Positions 27,055 to 36,515 of a stretch of 45,318 nt of DNA are shown piece by piece. Position 1 is the first letter of the stretch; each line of letters begins with the position of its first letter. This DNA comes from Cesiribacter andamanensis AMV16 (GTDB taxonomy: Bacteria > Bacteroidota > Bacteroidia > Cytophagales > Cyclobacteriaceae), in the NCBI RefSeq assembly GCF_000348925.1, contig NZ_AODQ01000024.1, positions 1 through 45,318 on the forward strand. Reading direction: 5' to 3'. Both the position numbers and the translations under genes were made by a program. The notes beneath the pieces are model-generated. The model worked only from the letters and a program-made list of their open reading frames with translations. It ran no database searches and was not told the origin of the DNA.

Positions 27055-29760
27055 CTACAGCCGAATGAGCCGGATCTGATCCAGCATGGCCCGGTTTACC
27101 TCTGAGTTCATGTTTTCATTCCAGGGCATAAAGCGCAGCTGCAGCTGGTTTTCGCCCTGCTGCAGCTGCAGCCGAAGCGGGTTGCTGCGCCCCCAGTTAG
27201 ACCACTCCTCGGTACCCAGCTGAGGCATTACTACCGGCCCGGCATAGGCCTCCCCCACATACAAGCTGCGAATGGCAGCTTTATTATCGGTATTGACCGG
27301 GCCACTGCCGTTGCTGAAGCGCACATCCAGCAGGTACTCGCCCGCCTGGGGTACCTGTACCCTAAAGCTGATATGGGTATTCTGCTGGCGGCTGAGCTCT
27401 ACAAATCCCTTTCCGCTATAGCCTTCATACTGCAGGCTGGCTGCCGGCGCCAGTTGCTCGGCCTCTATCAGCTGCACCCGGGCCGGGTCTACCACCTGCA
27501 CCGGTTCGCTGAAGAAGGAAGGCCAGCCGGCCTCATCTACGGCCGCCACCATGTATTCGGCATAAGCGGCTAGCCCATTGCCAAGGGGGTACTGCGTATC
27601 GGCACTTTCGGCTGCCAGGCTGCCATTTTGCCAGATTTGGTACTGCACAGCTCCCGCTACCGGTTGCCAGCGCAGCGCTTGCTGTGTAAACTGCACCTCA
27701 GGCGCCGGCAGCGAAAAATGATTGTCCACTACGGCATAGGGCTTTTGGGGATAGGGGCTGTTGCTCAGGCGGATCAGCACCCGATGCTCGCCCTGCAGAT
27801 CGGCCGGTATAAAGGGCTCATCCAGCACCCGGCCATCCAGTTCCATTTGCTCAATCTGATTACCCCAGCCGCTGAGCTCCAGCTGCAGCACCGCATTGCG
27901 GTAGCGGAAATTCGTAAGGCTGCGCTGCCCCCCGTACACCTCCGGCACACTAGGGCTGAAGCGGATGCCCCCCGGCTCAAACTGCATGCCAAAGAACACC
28001 CGGTATACCATGGCCAGGTTGCCGGCTACGCTCCAGAGCTGGCGGTCTGAGTTGATCTCCGTACCGTTAAAATCACCGGTACTGGCAACAAAATTTTCTT
28101 TATTGGTCAGGAAGAGGGCTGCAGAGCGGTAGGTGGCTGCCAGGCCATGCAGCAGCGCCTGCTCATTGCCTGCCCGGGCAGCCGCCCAGTTCCAGTAGGC
28201 CTGCACAAAGGGCCAGATGCCTTCATTGTGGTAAGGTGGTACATTGGGGATCTGCGGATAAATGGAGGTAGCCCCAAAGGCGGTCATGGGCGTGCGGCTG
28301 ATCACTTGCTGCACCTGGCCGGCATCGGCCACCCCATAGAGCACCGCCAGCGCTTCGCCCAGGGCCTCGGCCCGTGGCGACAGGGCCAGATAGGCATTGC
28401 CGTAGAGGTACTGGCCATAGAAGCCCCGGTCGGGCTGCCAGAGGTGTTTGTTGAGGCCCTGTTTTACGCGCTGGGCCACCTGCTGCCAGCGCTCGGCCGG
28501 CTCGCCCAGTAGCTGCGCCATGCGGCCCAGGATCTGGTAGGTCTCGTAATGCACTACATTGGTGCCCAGGGTTTCGCTCAGGTAAATGGGTACCGGGCCC
28601 ATCCACTGGGGGTAGCTCTGCTTGCGCCAGTCCAGAAAGCTGGACTCTCCCTTAAACAAGCCCGTTTGCTCATTAAAGGCTACCTGCAGATCTTCTTCGG
28701 CCGATTTTTTAATAATATCATAGGCCTGCCGCAGCCACTGCTGATCACCGGTTACAGCATACACCTCCCAGGCCGCCAGCGCCCAGGTGGTGCGGTCGGT
28801 CGATACGGGCCAGGAGCCTCCCGTGCCTGTATCCTGAATGATGCGCCCATCCTTTACCTTGGCCATCAGGCTATTCTTGGAGATCTGAGGCTCTATGGCC
28901 GCCAGCGCCAGCACAATGCTGTAGCTGATATCGCGCGTCCAGACTCCGTTCCATTTTTCGCCGGCCATAAAGGTCTGGTCCGGGCGCACATCAAGCTTCA
29001 TTTCTTCCAGCGACATGGCATAGAGCGCATCTACCAGCAGCTGGCTGGAGCGGTACTGGGGGTAGGCCGAAATATCTTCGGTCAGCTCCCAGCGATTGGC
29101 CGTAAAGTTTTCGGGATTGTAGGGGTTCAGCACCAGGGTGGTTTCATAGATGCCATCGCCATCGGGGTCCTGCAGCTGCATGCCTTCCCGGGAGGGCAGG
29201 TTCTCAAAATCCCAGCTCAGGGGCTCGGCATTGCCGGCTACATACACCCCCCTGAAATCGCTCTGGTAGATGCGCTCGCCCCGGTAATCCTGGTAGTAGC
29301 CCTGGCGGGCAAAGGCCTCCAGCACCGGGCGCATGTCCAGCCGGATACGGAAACGCACATTCTGCTCCAGAAAATCATCTGCAGGTACCGGCCGGGTATC
29401 GGTATAGGTCTGCCCAAAGGTGATCAGCGGACTCACAATCCCCTCATCTCCCTCGGGATAGAGCACCAGAAAATGGTTGACCCCCACGGGCAGCTCGTTG
29501 TCTTTGCCATTGAGGCTGAACTTGAAATCAATTCCCCGGCTGAATTGGTCATTGGCCGGGCTCTGGTAGTTAGAGATCAGGGCCGTGGGGCTTAGGGCTG
29601 CCGCTTCGTAGAGGTTTTGGGTAACCCGGTCGGCATACACGGCAAAGGTTTCGGACTGATATAAAAGCTGATCAGAAGGGGCTTGGGCTGATTCCATTCC
29701 TAATTGGGTACAGGCTGTTAAACCCGCCACTACTGGCAGGCAAAAATGTAACATCTTCAT
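27055..29760 (-). CDS. Lipoprotein (alpha/alpha)6-barrel glycoside hydrolase with C-terminal carbohydrate-binding module
   Basis: About 901 residues. Lipoprotein signal LPVVAGLTAC. A beta-sandwich-like N-terminal part (to about 230) contains DPDGDGIYETTL, a Ca2+-like acidic loop. The six-hairpin catalytic barrel spans about 235-640, with NGVWTRDISYS, TGGSWPVSTDRTTWALAAWE, YHNEGIWPFVQAYWNW and FNGTEINSDRQLWS. Asp and Glu in WTRD and GTEIN are candidate catalytic acids. A beta-sandwich linker region follows, then a CBM6/35-like module from about 770 (IEAEQLAP ... GKGFVEL ... GEYLLDVRFSNG). This resembles trehalase/GH63-like and other six-hairpin glycosidases; family and substrate are not certain. 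ATG at 29760 is preferred to the one at 29769 because it starts the signal directly (MKMLHFCLP). Confidence 0.75.
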   Translation of the reverse strand: MKMLHFCLPVVAGLTACTQLGMESAQAPSDQLLYQSETFAVYADRVTQNLYEAAALSPTALISNYQSPANDQFSRGIDFKFSLNGKDNELPVGVNHFLVLYPEGDEGIVSPLITFGQTYTDTRPVPADDFLEQNVRFRIRLDMRPVLEAFARQGYYQDYRGERIYQSDFRGVYVAGNAEPLSWDFENLPSREGMQLQDPDGDGIYETTLVLNPYNPENFTANRWELTEDISAYPQYRSSQLLVDALYAMSLEEMKLDVRPDQTFMAGEKWNGVWTRDISYSIVLALAAIEPQISKNSLMAKVKDGRIIQDTGTGGSWPVSTDRTTWALAAWEVYAVTGDQQWLRQAYDIIKKSAEEDLQVAFNEQTGLFKGESSFLDWRKQSYPQWMGPVPIYLSETLGTNVVHYETYQILGRMAQLLGEPAERWQQVAQRVKQGLNKHLWQPDRGFYGQYLYGNAYLALSPRAEALGEALAVLYGVADAGQVQQVISRTPMTAFGATSIYPQIPNVPPYHNEGIWPFVQAYWNWAAARAGNEQALLHGLAATYRSAALFLTNKENFVASTGDFNGTEINSDRQLWSVAGNLAMVYRVFFGMQFEPGGIRFSPSVPEVYGGQRSLTNFRYRNAVLQLELSGWGNQIEQMELDGRVLDEPFIPADLQGEHRVLIRLSNSPYPQKPYAVVDNHFSLPAPEVQFTQQALRWQPVAGAVQYQIWQNGSLAAESADTQYPLGNGLAAYAEYMVAAVDEAGWPSFFSEPVQVVDPARVQLIEAEQLAPAASLQYEGYSGKGFVELSRQQNTHISFRVQVPQAGEYLLDVRFSNGSGPVNTDNKAAIRSLYVGEAYAGPVVMPQLGTEEWSNWGRSNPLRLQLQQGENQLQLRFMPWNENMNSEVNRAMLDQIRLIRL

Positions 29761-29846
29761 AATGATCAAAAAAGGTAAGGCGGCTAAGCCGCTGCTTAAG
29801 ATAGCGAAAAATTCGCCTCTCCACCACTTTTGAGCTCTTTTTGCCC

Positions 29847-30779
29847 CTATTTGGGCCGGTGGCGGGAGGCATGCTCCTGCTCCTCCAGTTCCAGTACGGC
29901 CCGGGCTACGGGCTGCGCCAGTGCCTCCTGCATATCGGGCGCTTCAATCTGGGCATGTACCCGGGCGGCCGCCTGCACCAGGGCCGAAAAGATCTGGCGC
30001 TGCCGCTGGCGCTGGGGCAGGTATTCGGGATGCCACTGCACCCCCACCACAAAGGGGGCCTCGGGCAGCTCGATACCCTGCACCACCTGGTTGGCCTCCC
30101 GGGCGACAATCTGCACCCCCTGGCCGGGTTCTTTTACAGCCTGGTTGTGCAGGGCATTTACCTTGATCTGCCGTACGCCCAGAATATGGCCCAGCTTGCT
30201 CCCCTCCCGTATATAGACCCGCTTTACCGGAAACACACTGGAGGGATTGGGCTCCTCACAGTAAAACGCATTGATATCCTGATGCAGGGTGCCCCGAAAA
30301 TATACATTCAGTAGCTGCGAGCCGCGGCAGATGCCCAGAATGGGCAATCCCTTGCGCACGGCCTGATCGATCAGCTGAAACTCCAGGTGATCTCGCCGGC
30401 GATCCAGGCCAAACTGACGCGGGCGGCTCAGCAGCTTGCGCACAAAGAATAAAAAGGGGTAATAGGCCAGGCGGGTTAGGCTTGCCAGGCGCTGCAGCAG
30501 GTTTTTGCGCGGGTGGCGCAGGCTGCGGTTCAGGTATTCTTCCAGCACATGCTCCTGCTGGTAGGCATCGGGGTCTACATCGGCCCCGCCGCCAATTACC
30601 AGCCCCTGCAGGCCATCGGCCGTGCGGGGGCGGGAAGGGGTAATGCGCACCGGCCTGCCCCCTGCCAGCCGAATGGCCAGGGCGGTAAAGAGCCAGGCCG
30701 TAGTTCCCCCCCGATCAGGCCCGGTGATGCCGATGGTAGGAGTGCTTCGGTTAATGGCAATTATTTTTCTTATACCCAT
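29847..30779 (-). CDS. Class I glutamine amidotransferase-like peptidase (C26, PuuD-type)
   Basis: 310 residues from ATG at 30779. A gamma-glutamyl hydrolase/amidotransferase fold with catalytic Cys141 in LGICRGSQLLNVY, and His240 and Glu242 in GVQWHPEYLP. The oxyanion region GGGADVDP comes earlier. A basic, partly hydrophobic insertion (about 78-118, including LAYYPFLFFVRKLL) is not typical of the small family members. PuuD-like enzymes hydrolyse gamma-glutamyl amides. Its start overlaps the stop of the upstream amidoligase gene by 10 nt, so the pair is cotranscribed. The pairing suggests it cleaves or edits a gamma-glutamyl-type bond that the amidoligase makes, or supplies ammonia. This is inference; the pairing has been predicted for such families. 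Confidence 0.8.
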   Translation of the reverse strand: MGIRKIIAINRSTPTIGITGPDRGGTTAWLFTALAIRLAGGRPVRITPSRPRTADGLQGLVIGGGADVDPDAYQQEHVLEEYLNRSLRHPRKNLLQRLASLTRLAYYPFLFFVRKLLSRPRQFGLDRRRDHLEFQLIDQAVRKGLPILGICRGSQLLNVYFRGTLHQDINAFYCEEPNPSSVFPVKRVYIREGSKLGHILGVRQIKVNALHNQAVKEPGQGVQIVAREANQVVQGIELPEAPFVVGVQWHPEYLPQRQRQRQIFSALVQAAARVHAQIEAPDMQEALAQPVARAVLELEEQEHASRHRPK

Positions 30780-31771
30780 TTCTCCGTATGATCGGCCCAT
30801 TTCTGTTTAAATCCTAATACTACATTTTTGCGCATGCGCAGGTACTCCTGGCTCAGGGAGGCCAGCTTTTGGGGATCTGCCGCCAGATTTTCCACCTTTA
30901 CCCAGCTGTTCCACACCTTTTCCAGCGACCAGTCGGCCTCTTCCATCTGGCTGTTGGGCAGGCGAAAATGCAGGGTAGGCCGGGGCTTTACCTTGCCAAT
31001 ATCCTCAAAGGTGGCCACCTTTTCCCTGCGCAGCCAGGCAAACAGGGGGTAGAGGTCCAGCGGGCGGTTGCGGTCGGGGTTATCCTGGTGATAATCATCG
31101 ATCAGCTGATCCAGGCTGGGCTGGTAGCCGGGCTGCAGCAGCTTGTGGGTGTACTCCGTAGGAAAGGGGTCAATGTAGGGAGATATGCGCCGGGCCAGGT
31201 CTATTTCCATGCTGCGCAGCATCCAGGGGTAGAGCAGCTGAAAAGCCTGCAGGTAGCGCAGCAGTGTGCCGGGCTCATGATCGGGCATTTCAGGGTTGAT
31301 ATGGGTGGCAAAAGCATTGGTGGGAAAAGCCTTAGTCCCCTTGGCATTATTTTTAAAAAGGGCTTCCCGCAGCGCCTCCAGCTCATGCAGGCGGGTAATG
31401 GGCACTGGCGGCGTGCCTATCTCGTAGGGCACCAGCATGCTGGCCATGCTGGCCAGTACGTTTTCTACCTCAATCTCCAGATTGGAATCGCCCAGCTGTA
31501 TGGTACTGATATCAATGTTTAGCTTTTTGAGGGGCTTCTGATAAGTTTTTTCATGCAGCAGGCGGGCATCAAACATCAGCGTAAAGGTGCCCAGACGGGT
31601 ATCTTCCACCAGTGCCGAAAAGCGATTTTCCCAGCGAATAGTACCCCCAAAGAGCTGCTGAATAAGCGTGGCTACTTTATCCAGGGGTACATTGCCATAC
31701 TCCAACTCAAATCCTACCGTGCGCTCCTTCCCCTGGGAAGTATACACACGCTTTGGCATTTCAAACCCCAT
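30770..31771 (-). CDS. Amidoligase-family protein (Amidoligase_2, glutamine-synthetase-like fold)
   Basis: 333 residues. The N-terminal TVGFELEYGN (residues 18-27) gives the metal-binding ExE typical of glutamine-synthetase-like ligases. FATHINPEM (about 165) and the Arg-containing LHFRLPNS (about 275) supply other family positions. Family members are predicted to join amino groups to carboxylates with ATP, in peptide or secondary-metabolite modification; no product is known for this gene. It is first of a two-gene unit with the overlapping class I amidotransferase, a conserved arrangement. ATG at 31771 is used; 31759 is an alternative. The promoter must lie in the 392-bp gap to the right. 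Confidence 0.8.
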   Translation of the reverse strand: MGFEMPKRVYTSQGKERTVGFELEYGNVPLDKVATLIQQLFGGTIRWENRFSALVEDTRLGTFTLMFDARLLHEKTYQKPLKKLNIDISTIQLGDSNLEIEVENVLASMASMLVPYEIGTPPVPITRLHELEALREALFKNNAKGTKAFPTNAFATHINPEMPDHEPGTLLRYLQAFQLLYPWMLRSMEIDLARRISPYIDPFPTEYTHKLLQPGYQPSLDQLIDDYHQDNPDRNRPLDLYPLFAWLRREKVATFEDIGKVKPRPTLHFRLPNSQMEEADWSLEKVWNSWVKVENLAADPQKLASLSQEYLRMRKNVVLGFKQKWADHTEKWV

Positions 31772-32163
31772 ACGTATCTGCTGACGTGTATAAAATTAAC
31801 TCAGTAGTATAACGCATCGGCCTGCCAGGTGTTACGGGTCCCAATCCTGGTGCAGATAATGACTGACATGCCCGCAGGGAGCCTGCCTTACCTGACCCGA
31901 AGTGTAATTGGCCCGGGCGGATAGCAGCCTGCCGCGCGGCAGCACAGGCCTCCGCCTAGTTTCAGGACGGGGTTGGCCTGCGAGCCTGCCTGATGCTCAG
32001 CTACCACAAGGCACTTTTTTTCATGTTTTTATGGCCATAGCCCTGCACCCTTTTGCTTTTGTTGTACATTTGACCGAGATGTGCTGGTTTACAGAAACAG
32101 GCATCTCCTGCCTAAACTTATCCTTTATTTTACAACAGATTTGGCAGTGGCGTTTGTATATCG
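31772..32163. other. Gap between the amidoligase and DNRLRE genes
   Basis: 392 bases holding the promoters of both divergent genes. The only striking element is a perfect 14-bp palindrome, CTGCCGCGCGGCAG (31929-31942). A short frame near 31908-32297 overlaps the next gene and has no protein-like features. I see no RNA gene. Confidence 0.4.
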
Positions 32164-32817
32164 ATGAAAGCTACCCTCCCACTTCTGGCCCTGGCGGGCC
32201 TTCTCAGCCTATCGGCAGGCATCTGGTACCTGTGGCTACCAAAACTGGAGCGGGTGCAGCGGGTATTGGAGCTACAACCCGATGCTGCCCGCGGTAAGGA
32301 TGCGGTCATCTGGAACTACCTGCCTGACCAAAGCTACCCCTACCACCCCCAGCTGCTGGCCAGCGCCTGGACCTTTCAGGAGCAGCCCACCATCATGCGC
32401 AGCTTGTTTTCCTTTGATCTTTCTGCGCTTGGCAGAGATGCCCGCATTGAAAAGGCCAGCCTGCAGCTGCACCATCATGTAGCCAACCGCAACCCCGGCC
32501 ACAATGGCCTCAACCAGGCCCTGATCAGCCGCATTATAGAGCCCTGGGAGGAGCAAGACGTTACCTGGAATACCCAGCCGGCCACCACCCCCCTGCACCA
32601 GGTAAGCCTGCCGCTGAGCGAGCATGGCGAGCAGGATTATACCGTAGATGTAACTGCCCTGATGCAGGATGCCCTGCAGCATAGCGACCAATCTTTTGGG
32701 TTTATGCTACAGCTAAGCAACGAGACCCACTACCGCAGCATGGTGTTTGCCTCCAGCGATGCTGCCGATGCCGGCCTGCGCCCTGCCCTTACCATTACCT
32801 ACACCACCCGCCAATAG
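32164..32817 (+). CDS. DNRLRE-domain exported protein
   Basis: 217 residues. A hydrophobic N-terminus (LPLLALAGLLSLSAGIWYLWL) with no clean cleavage site, so possibly membrane-anchored. The rest matches the DNRLRE (disaggregatase-related) beta-sandwich: SLFSFDLSALG, ASLQLHHHV, ISRIIEPWEEQDVTWNTQP, YTVDVTALMQDAL and the ending RPALTITYT. DNRLRE domains are found in secreted or surface proteins and are thought to bind carbohydrate or act in adhesion, without known catalysis. Usually it is part of a larger protein; here it stands nearly alone. Confidence 0.8.
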   Translation: MKATLPLLALAGLLSLSAGIWYLWLPKLERVQRVLELQPDAARGKDAVIWNYLPDQSYPYHPQLLASAWTFQEQPTIMRSLFSFDLSALGRDARIEKASLQLHHHVANRNPGHNGLNQALISRIIEPWEEQDVTWNTQPATTPLHQVSLPLSEHGEQDYTVDVTALMQDALQHSDQSFGFMLQLSNETHYRSMVFASSDAADAGLRPALTITYTTRQ

Positions 32818-32984
32818 GGCTCTTTTTGGCCGTTGATGGGCAAAAATTTCATTCTCCCCTTTTTTATTTTTACATTATCCCCCAGAAAGCAGCAAATGCC
32901 CTTTTAAGCCAGCTGTCCTACATTTTTTGTATGTGCTGCGCCGTTTGCTTTCCCCCATTGTGTTAACCCTATTTTTTTACTGCC

Positions 32985-34804
32985 ATGAAGCATTTCTACC
33001 TCCTGCTGGCAAGCTGCCTGCTGCTGGCCTGCTCCCAGCGCCCGGCCGAAACCAGTACCGACGAAAATGAGGCCCAACTGCAGGCCCAGCGCTTTCTCAG
33101 CGAGTATACCAGCCAGTACAAAAGCCTCTACTACGCTTCTGCCCAGGCCGAGTGGGCCGCCAATACCCGCATAGTGCCCGGCGATACCACCAATGCCTGG
33201 CAGGTGCAGCAGGCCAACGAAGCCCTGGCCCGCTTTACCGGCAGCCAGGAAAATATAGAAGCCGCCCAAACGCTGCTGGAAAACCGCGCCGAGCTGCTCC
33301 CCCTGCAGGTAAAACAGCTGGAGGTGATCCTCTACAATGCCGCCAACAACCCGGCTACGGTAGAGGCCCTGGTGAGCGAGCGCATCAAGGCCGAAGCGGC
33401 CCAGACCCAGCTGCTTTTTGGCTACGATTTTAAGGTGGATAACCGCTCGGTAAGCACCAACGATATCGATAATATCCTGAAGGGCACCATGAACCTGGAC
33501 AGCCGCCTGAATGCCTGGACCGCCTCCAAAGAAGTGGGGCGCGACTTGCGGCAGGGCCTGCTGAACCTGCGCCGCCTGCGCAATGAAACCGTACAGGCCC
33601 TGGGTTACGACAATTACTTTGCCTACCAGGTTAGCGACTATGGCATGACCACCCAGGAAATGATGGAGCTCAACCGGCAGCTGATCCGCGACATCTGGCC
33701 CCTGTACCGGGAACTGCACACCTATGCCCGCTACGAGCTGGCCAGCCGCTATGGCCAGCAGGAAGTGCCCGACATGCTTCCCGCCCACTGGCTGCCCAAC
33801 CGCTGGGGCCAGGACTGGAGCCCCATGGTGAATGTGGAAGGCCTGGACCTGGGACCGGTGCTGGAGCAAAAAGGACCCGAATGGATCATGCAGCAGGCCG
33901 AGCGCTTTTATGTAAGCCTGGGCTTTAACCCCCTGCCGCAGAGCTTCTGGGAAAGAAGCAGCCTATACCCCGCCCCGGCCGATGCCCCCTACAAAAAAAC
34001 AACCATGCCTCGGCCTGGCATATGGACCTGGAGCAGGATGTACGCTGCCTGCAAAGTGTAATCCCCAACGAAGAGTGGTACGAAACCACCCACCACGAGC
34101 TGGGGCATATCTACTACTACATCAGCTATACCAATCCCGAGGTGCCCCCCCTGCTGCGCTCCGGCGCCAACCGGGCCTTTCATGAGGCTGTAGGGAGCAT
34201 GCTGGGGCTGGCCTCCATGCAGAAGCCCTTTTTGGCCGGCCTGGGCCTTATTGATGCCGGAGTAGAGACCGACCAGACCCAGACCCTGCTGAAAGAAGCC
34301 CTGAACTACATTGTGTTTATCCCCTTTGCAGCCGGGGTAATGACCGAGTTTGAGCATGACCTTTATGCCGCCCAGCTATCCGAAAACCAGCTGAACCAGC
34401 GCTGGTGGGAGCTTGCCCGTACCTACCAGGGCATGGTACCCCCTGCCGATAGGGGCGAGGAGTATACCGATGCCGCCTCCAAAACCCATATCAATGATGA
34501 TGCCGCCCAGTACTATGACTATGCCATCAGCTACGCCCTGCTCTTTCAGATGCATGAGCACATTGCCCGGGATATTCTAAAGCAGGACCCGCGCAGCACC
34601 AATTACTACGGCAATAAGCAGGTGGGCCAGTTTCTGAAAGACCTGCTCTCGCCGGGCGCTACCCGGGACTGGCGCAGCCTGCTGCGCGAAACCACCGGCG
34701 AAGACCTGAGCGCCAAGGCCATGCTCAATTATTTTGAACCCCTGATGCCCTACCTGAAGCAGGTAAATGCCGGCCGCACCTACACCTTACCCGAAACCAT
34801 TTAA
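32985..34804 (+). CDS. M2-family metallopeptidase (ACE-like dipeptidyl carboxypeptidase) lipoprotein, frameshifted
   Basis: Reconstructed length about 606 residues, as usual for bacterial M2 peptidases. Lipoprotein signal LLASCLLLAC. The C-terminal half has the zinc site HHELGHI and the third ligand Glu in FHEAVGSM. The preceding N-terminal half keeps ACE-like sequence such as AHWLPNRWGQDWSPMV. The frame breaks at an A7 run (33993-33999): TACAAAAAAACAACC needs eight A to read YKKNNHASAWHMDL, the family sequence just before the zinc site. ACE-like enzymes remove C-terminal dipeptides. The A7 tract could also permit slippage. The M28 lipoprotein gene begins 31 nt downstream, so the two peptidases probably form an operon. 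Confidence 0.88.
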
Positions 34805-34835
34805 GGGCACCCGCTGCCCAACGCCTACCCCACAC

Positions 34836-36362
34836 ATGAAAAACAACCCCCTCTTTCTTATTGGCCTGCTGATGGCCGGCTGTGCTACCGCACCGGTGCA
34901 GCAGACCATCACCGAAGCTCCCGCCGCTCCCGTATCCAGCAGCGACCTTATCCGCAGCACCATTGACCAGGCCGAAGTAGAGCGGCACATCCGCTTTCTG
35001 GCGGCTGATGAGCTGGCCGGGCGTGATGTAGGCACTCCCGGACTGGAGGTAGCCGCCCGTTATATGGCAGAATACTTCCGCTCGTATGGTCTGCAGCCCC
35101 TACCGGGGCTGGAGGGCTATTTTCAGCAGGTGCCTTTCCGGCAAACAAAATCACCGCAGCAAGGCCAGCTTACCATCGGCACCCAGCGTTTTGCCCTCAA
35201 TGAAGGTTTCCTGATGCGGGATGGAGCCAATGGTCCGCTGCAGCAGGGGCCTGTGCTGCTGCTTGATTATGGCACCGAGGCCGAGCTGAAAGCCGATCAG
35301 GTAAAAGGAAAATGGGTGCTGGCCCGGGCCGGCAAAAGCCCCCAATCTACCTCAAGGGAAGTATTTTTTGCCAGTTTTGAAAAGCAGAAGCAGCTGCAGG
35401 AAATGGGCGCTCTGGGCCTGATAGAACTCTACACAAGCACACAGCTGCCCTGGGACCAGATGAGCCGCTACCTCACAGGCACTCAGCTGCAGCCCCTTGC
35501 CGATAGAGCCGCCCTGGGTCCCGCAGGCCTCCCGATCTTCTGGGTTAATGATGCCTCCGGCAACCTGATGGAACGCCTGCGCAAGAGCAAACAGCCAACT
35601 GTAAGCGGAACCATCAGTGGCCGGAGCGATCGGGCCATCAACAGCCCCAATGTAGTGGCTCTAATAGAAGGGACCGATCCTGAGCTAAAACAGGAATATG
35701 TGTTACTCTCAGCCCATTACGACCATGTGGGCATAGGCCAGCCCATAGAGGGCGACAGCATTTACAACGGCGCCCGGGACAATGCCATTGGCACCACCGC
35801 CCTGATGATGGCCGCCCGCTATTTTGCCCAGAATCCCCCTAAACGCTCCGTTATCATTGCCGCCTGGACGGCCGAAGAAAAAGGCCTGCTGGGTAGCCGC
35901 TGGTTTGTAGAGCACCCCCCTGTACCCCTGCGGCAGATCGTGTACAACCTGAACATAGATGGAGCCGGCTACAACGACACTACCAAAGTTACCGTCATAG
36001 GCCTGGAGCGTACCGAAGCTGAAGACGATCTGATGGCCGCCGCCCAGGCTTTTGGGCTGGAAGCCATTAAGGACCCAGTTCCGCAGATGAATCTGTTTGA
36101 CCGTTCCGATAATGTGCATTTTGCCAAGGCCGGCATCCCTGCCCCAACCTTTTCGCAGGGGCTTACGGCCTTTGATGCAGAAGTTTCGAAGTACTATCAC
36201 CAGCCGGCCGATGAAGCCGAAACCATTAATTACCAGTATGTAAGCCGCTACACCCGGGCCTTTGTACTGGCCGCCGAAAAAGTGGCCAATAGCCAACAGG
36301 CCCCCTTCTGGCGCAGTGGCGATAAGTATGAGCAGGCCGGAAAAGCCCTGTATGGCCGCTAA
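34836..36362 (+). CDS. Lipoprotein M28-family metallopeptidase with PA domain
   Basis: 508 residues from ATG at 34836; the frame also has an ATG-like start at 34767 but only 34836 gives the lipoprotein signal (LFLIGLLMAGC). A short N-terminal region leads to the peptidase, interrupted by a PA domain around residues 130-250 (VLLLDYGTEAEL ... KGKWVLARAGK). Zinc ligands and catalysis: SAHYDHVGIG (His), ARDNAIGTT (bridging Asp), TAEEKGLLGS (Glu pair), NIDGAGYND (Asp), KYYHQPADE (His). All ligands are present, so active. Likely an aminopeptidase acting on peptides in the periplasm, fitting the upstream ACE-like enzyme as a peptide-use pair. A strong terminator follows at 36385-36414. Confidence 0.9.
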   Translation: MKNNPLFLIGLLMAGCATAPVQQTITEAPAAPVSSSDLIRSTIDQAEVERHIRFLAADELAGRDVGTPGLEVAARYMAEYFRSYGLQPLPGLEGYFQQVPFRQTKSPQQGQLTIGTQRFALNEGFLMRDGANGPLQQGPVLLLDYGTEAELKADQVKGKWVLARAGKSPQSTSREVFFASFEKQKQLQEMGALGLIELYTSTQLPWDQMSRYLTGTQLQPLADRAALGPAGLPIFWVNDASGNLMERLRKSKQPTVSGTISGRSDRAINSPNVVALIEGTDPELKQEYVLLSAHYDHVGIGQPIEGDSIYNGARDNAIGTTALMMAARYFAQNPPKRSVIIAAWTAEEKGLLGSRWFVEHPPVPLRQIVYNLNIDGAGYNDTTKVTVIGLERTEAEDDLMAAAQAFGLEAIKDPVPQMNLFDRSDNVHFAKAGIPAPTFSQGLTAFDAEVSKYYHQPADEAETINYQYVSRYTRAFVLAAEKVANSQQAPFWRSGDKYEQAGKALYGR

Positions 36363-36384
36363 GGGGTAGCCCGCACAAATCAGC

Positions 36385-36414
36385 AGAGGGCGGCGTAGGG
36401 CTGCCCTCTTTTTT
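36385..36414 (+). terminator. Rho-independent terminator after the M28 gene
   Basis: Stem AGAGGGC (36385-36391) with GCCCTCT (36403-36409), followed by TTTTTT. Starts 22 nt after the stop codon. Confidence 0.8.
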
Positions 36415-36515
36415 CCCTAACAGCCGCCGCTGGTTGCCTGTTAAGGGCATAGGCAGCAGCCTTGTGCTGCCCCGGTGAATGTTTTTACCTCTTTTTCCGT
36501 TACAGAAAAAAATCA

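Noticed and set aside
32140-32164. Sigma-54 promoter (TTTGGCAGTGGCGTTTG) before the DNRLRE gene
   Set aside because: It has the GG element but the GC at the required spacing is missing.
31908-32297. Plus-strand frame before the DNRLRE gene
   Set aside because: Overlaps the real gene start and covers a non-coding gap; no signal or domain.
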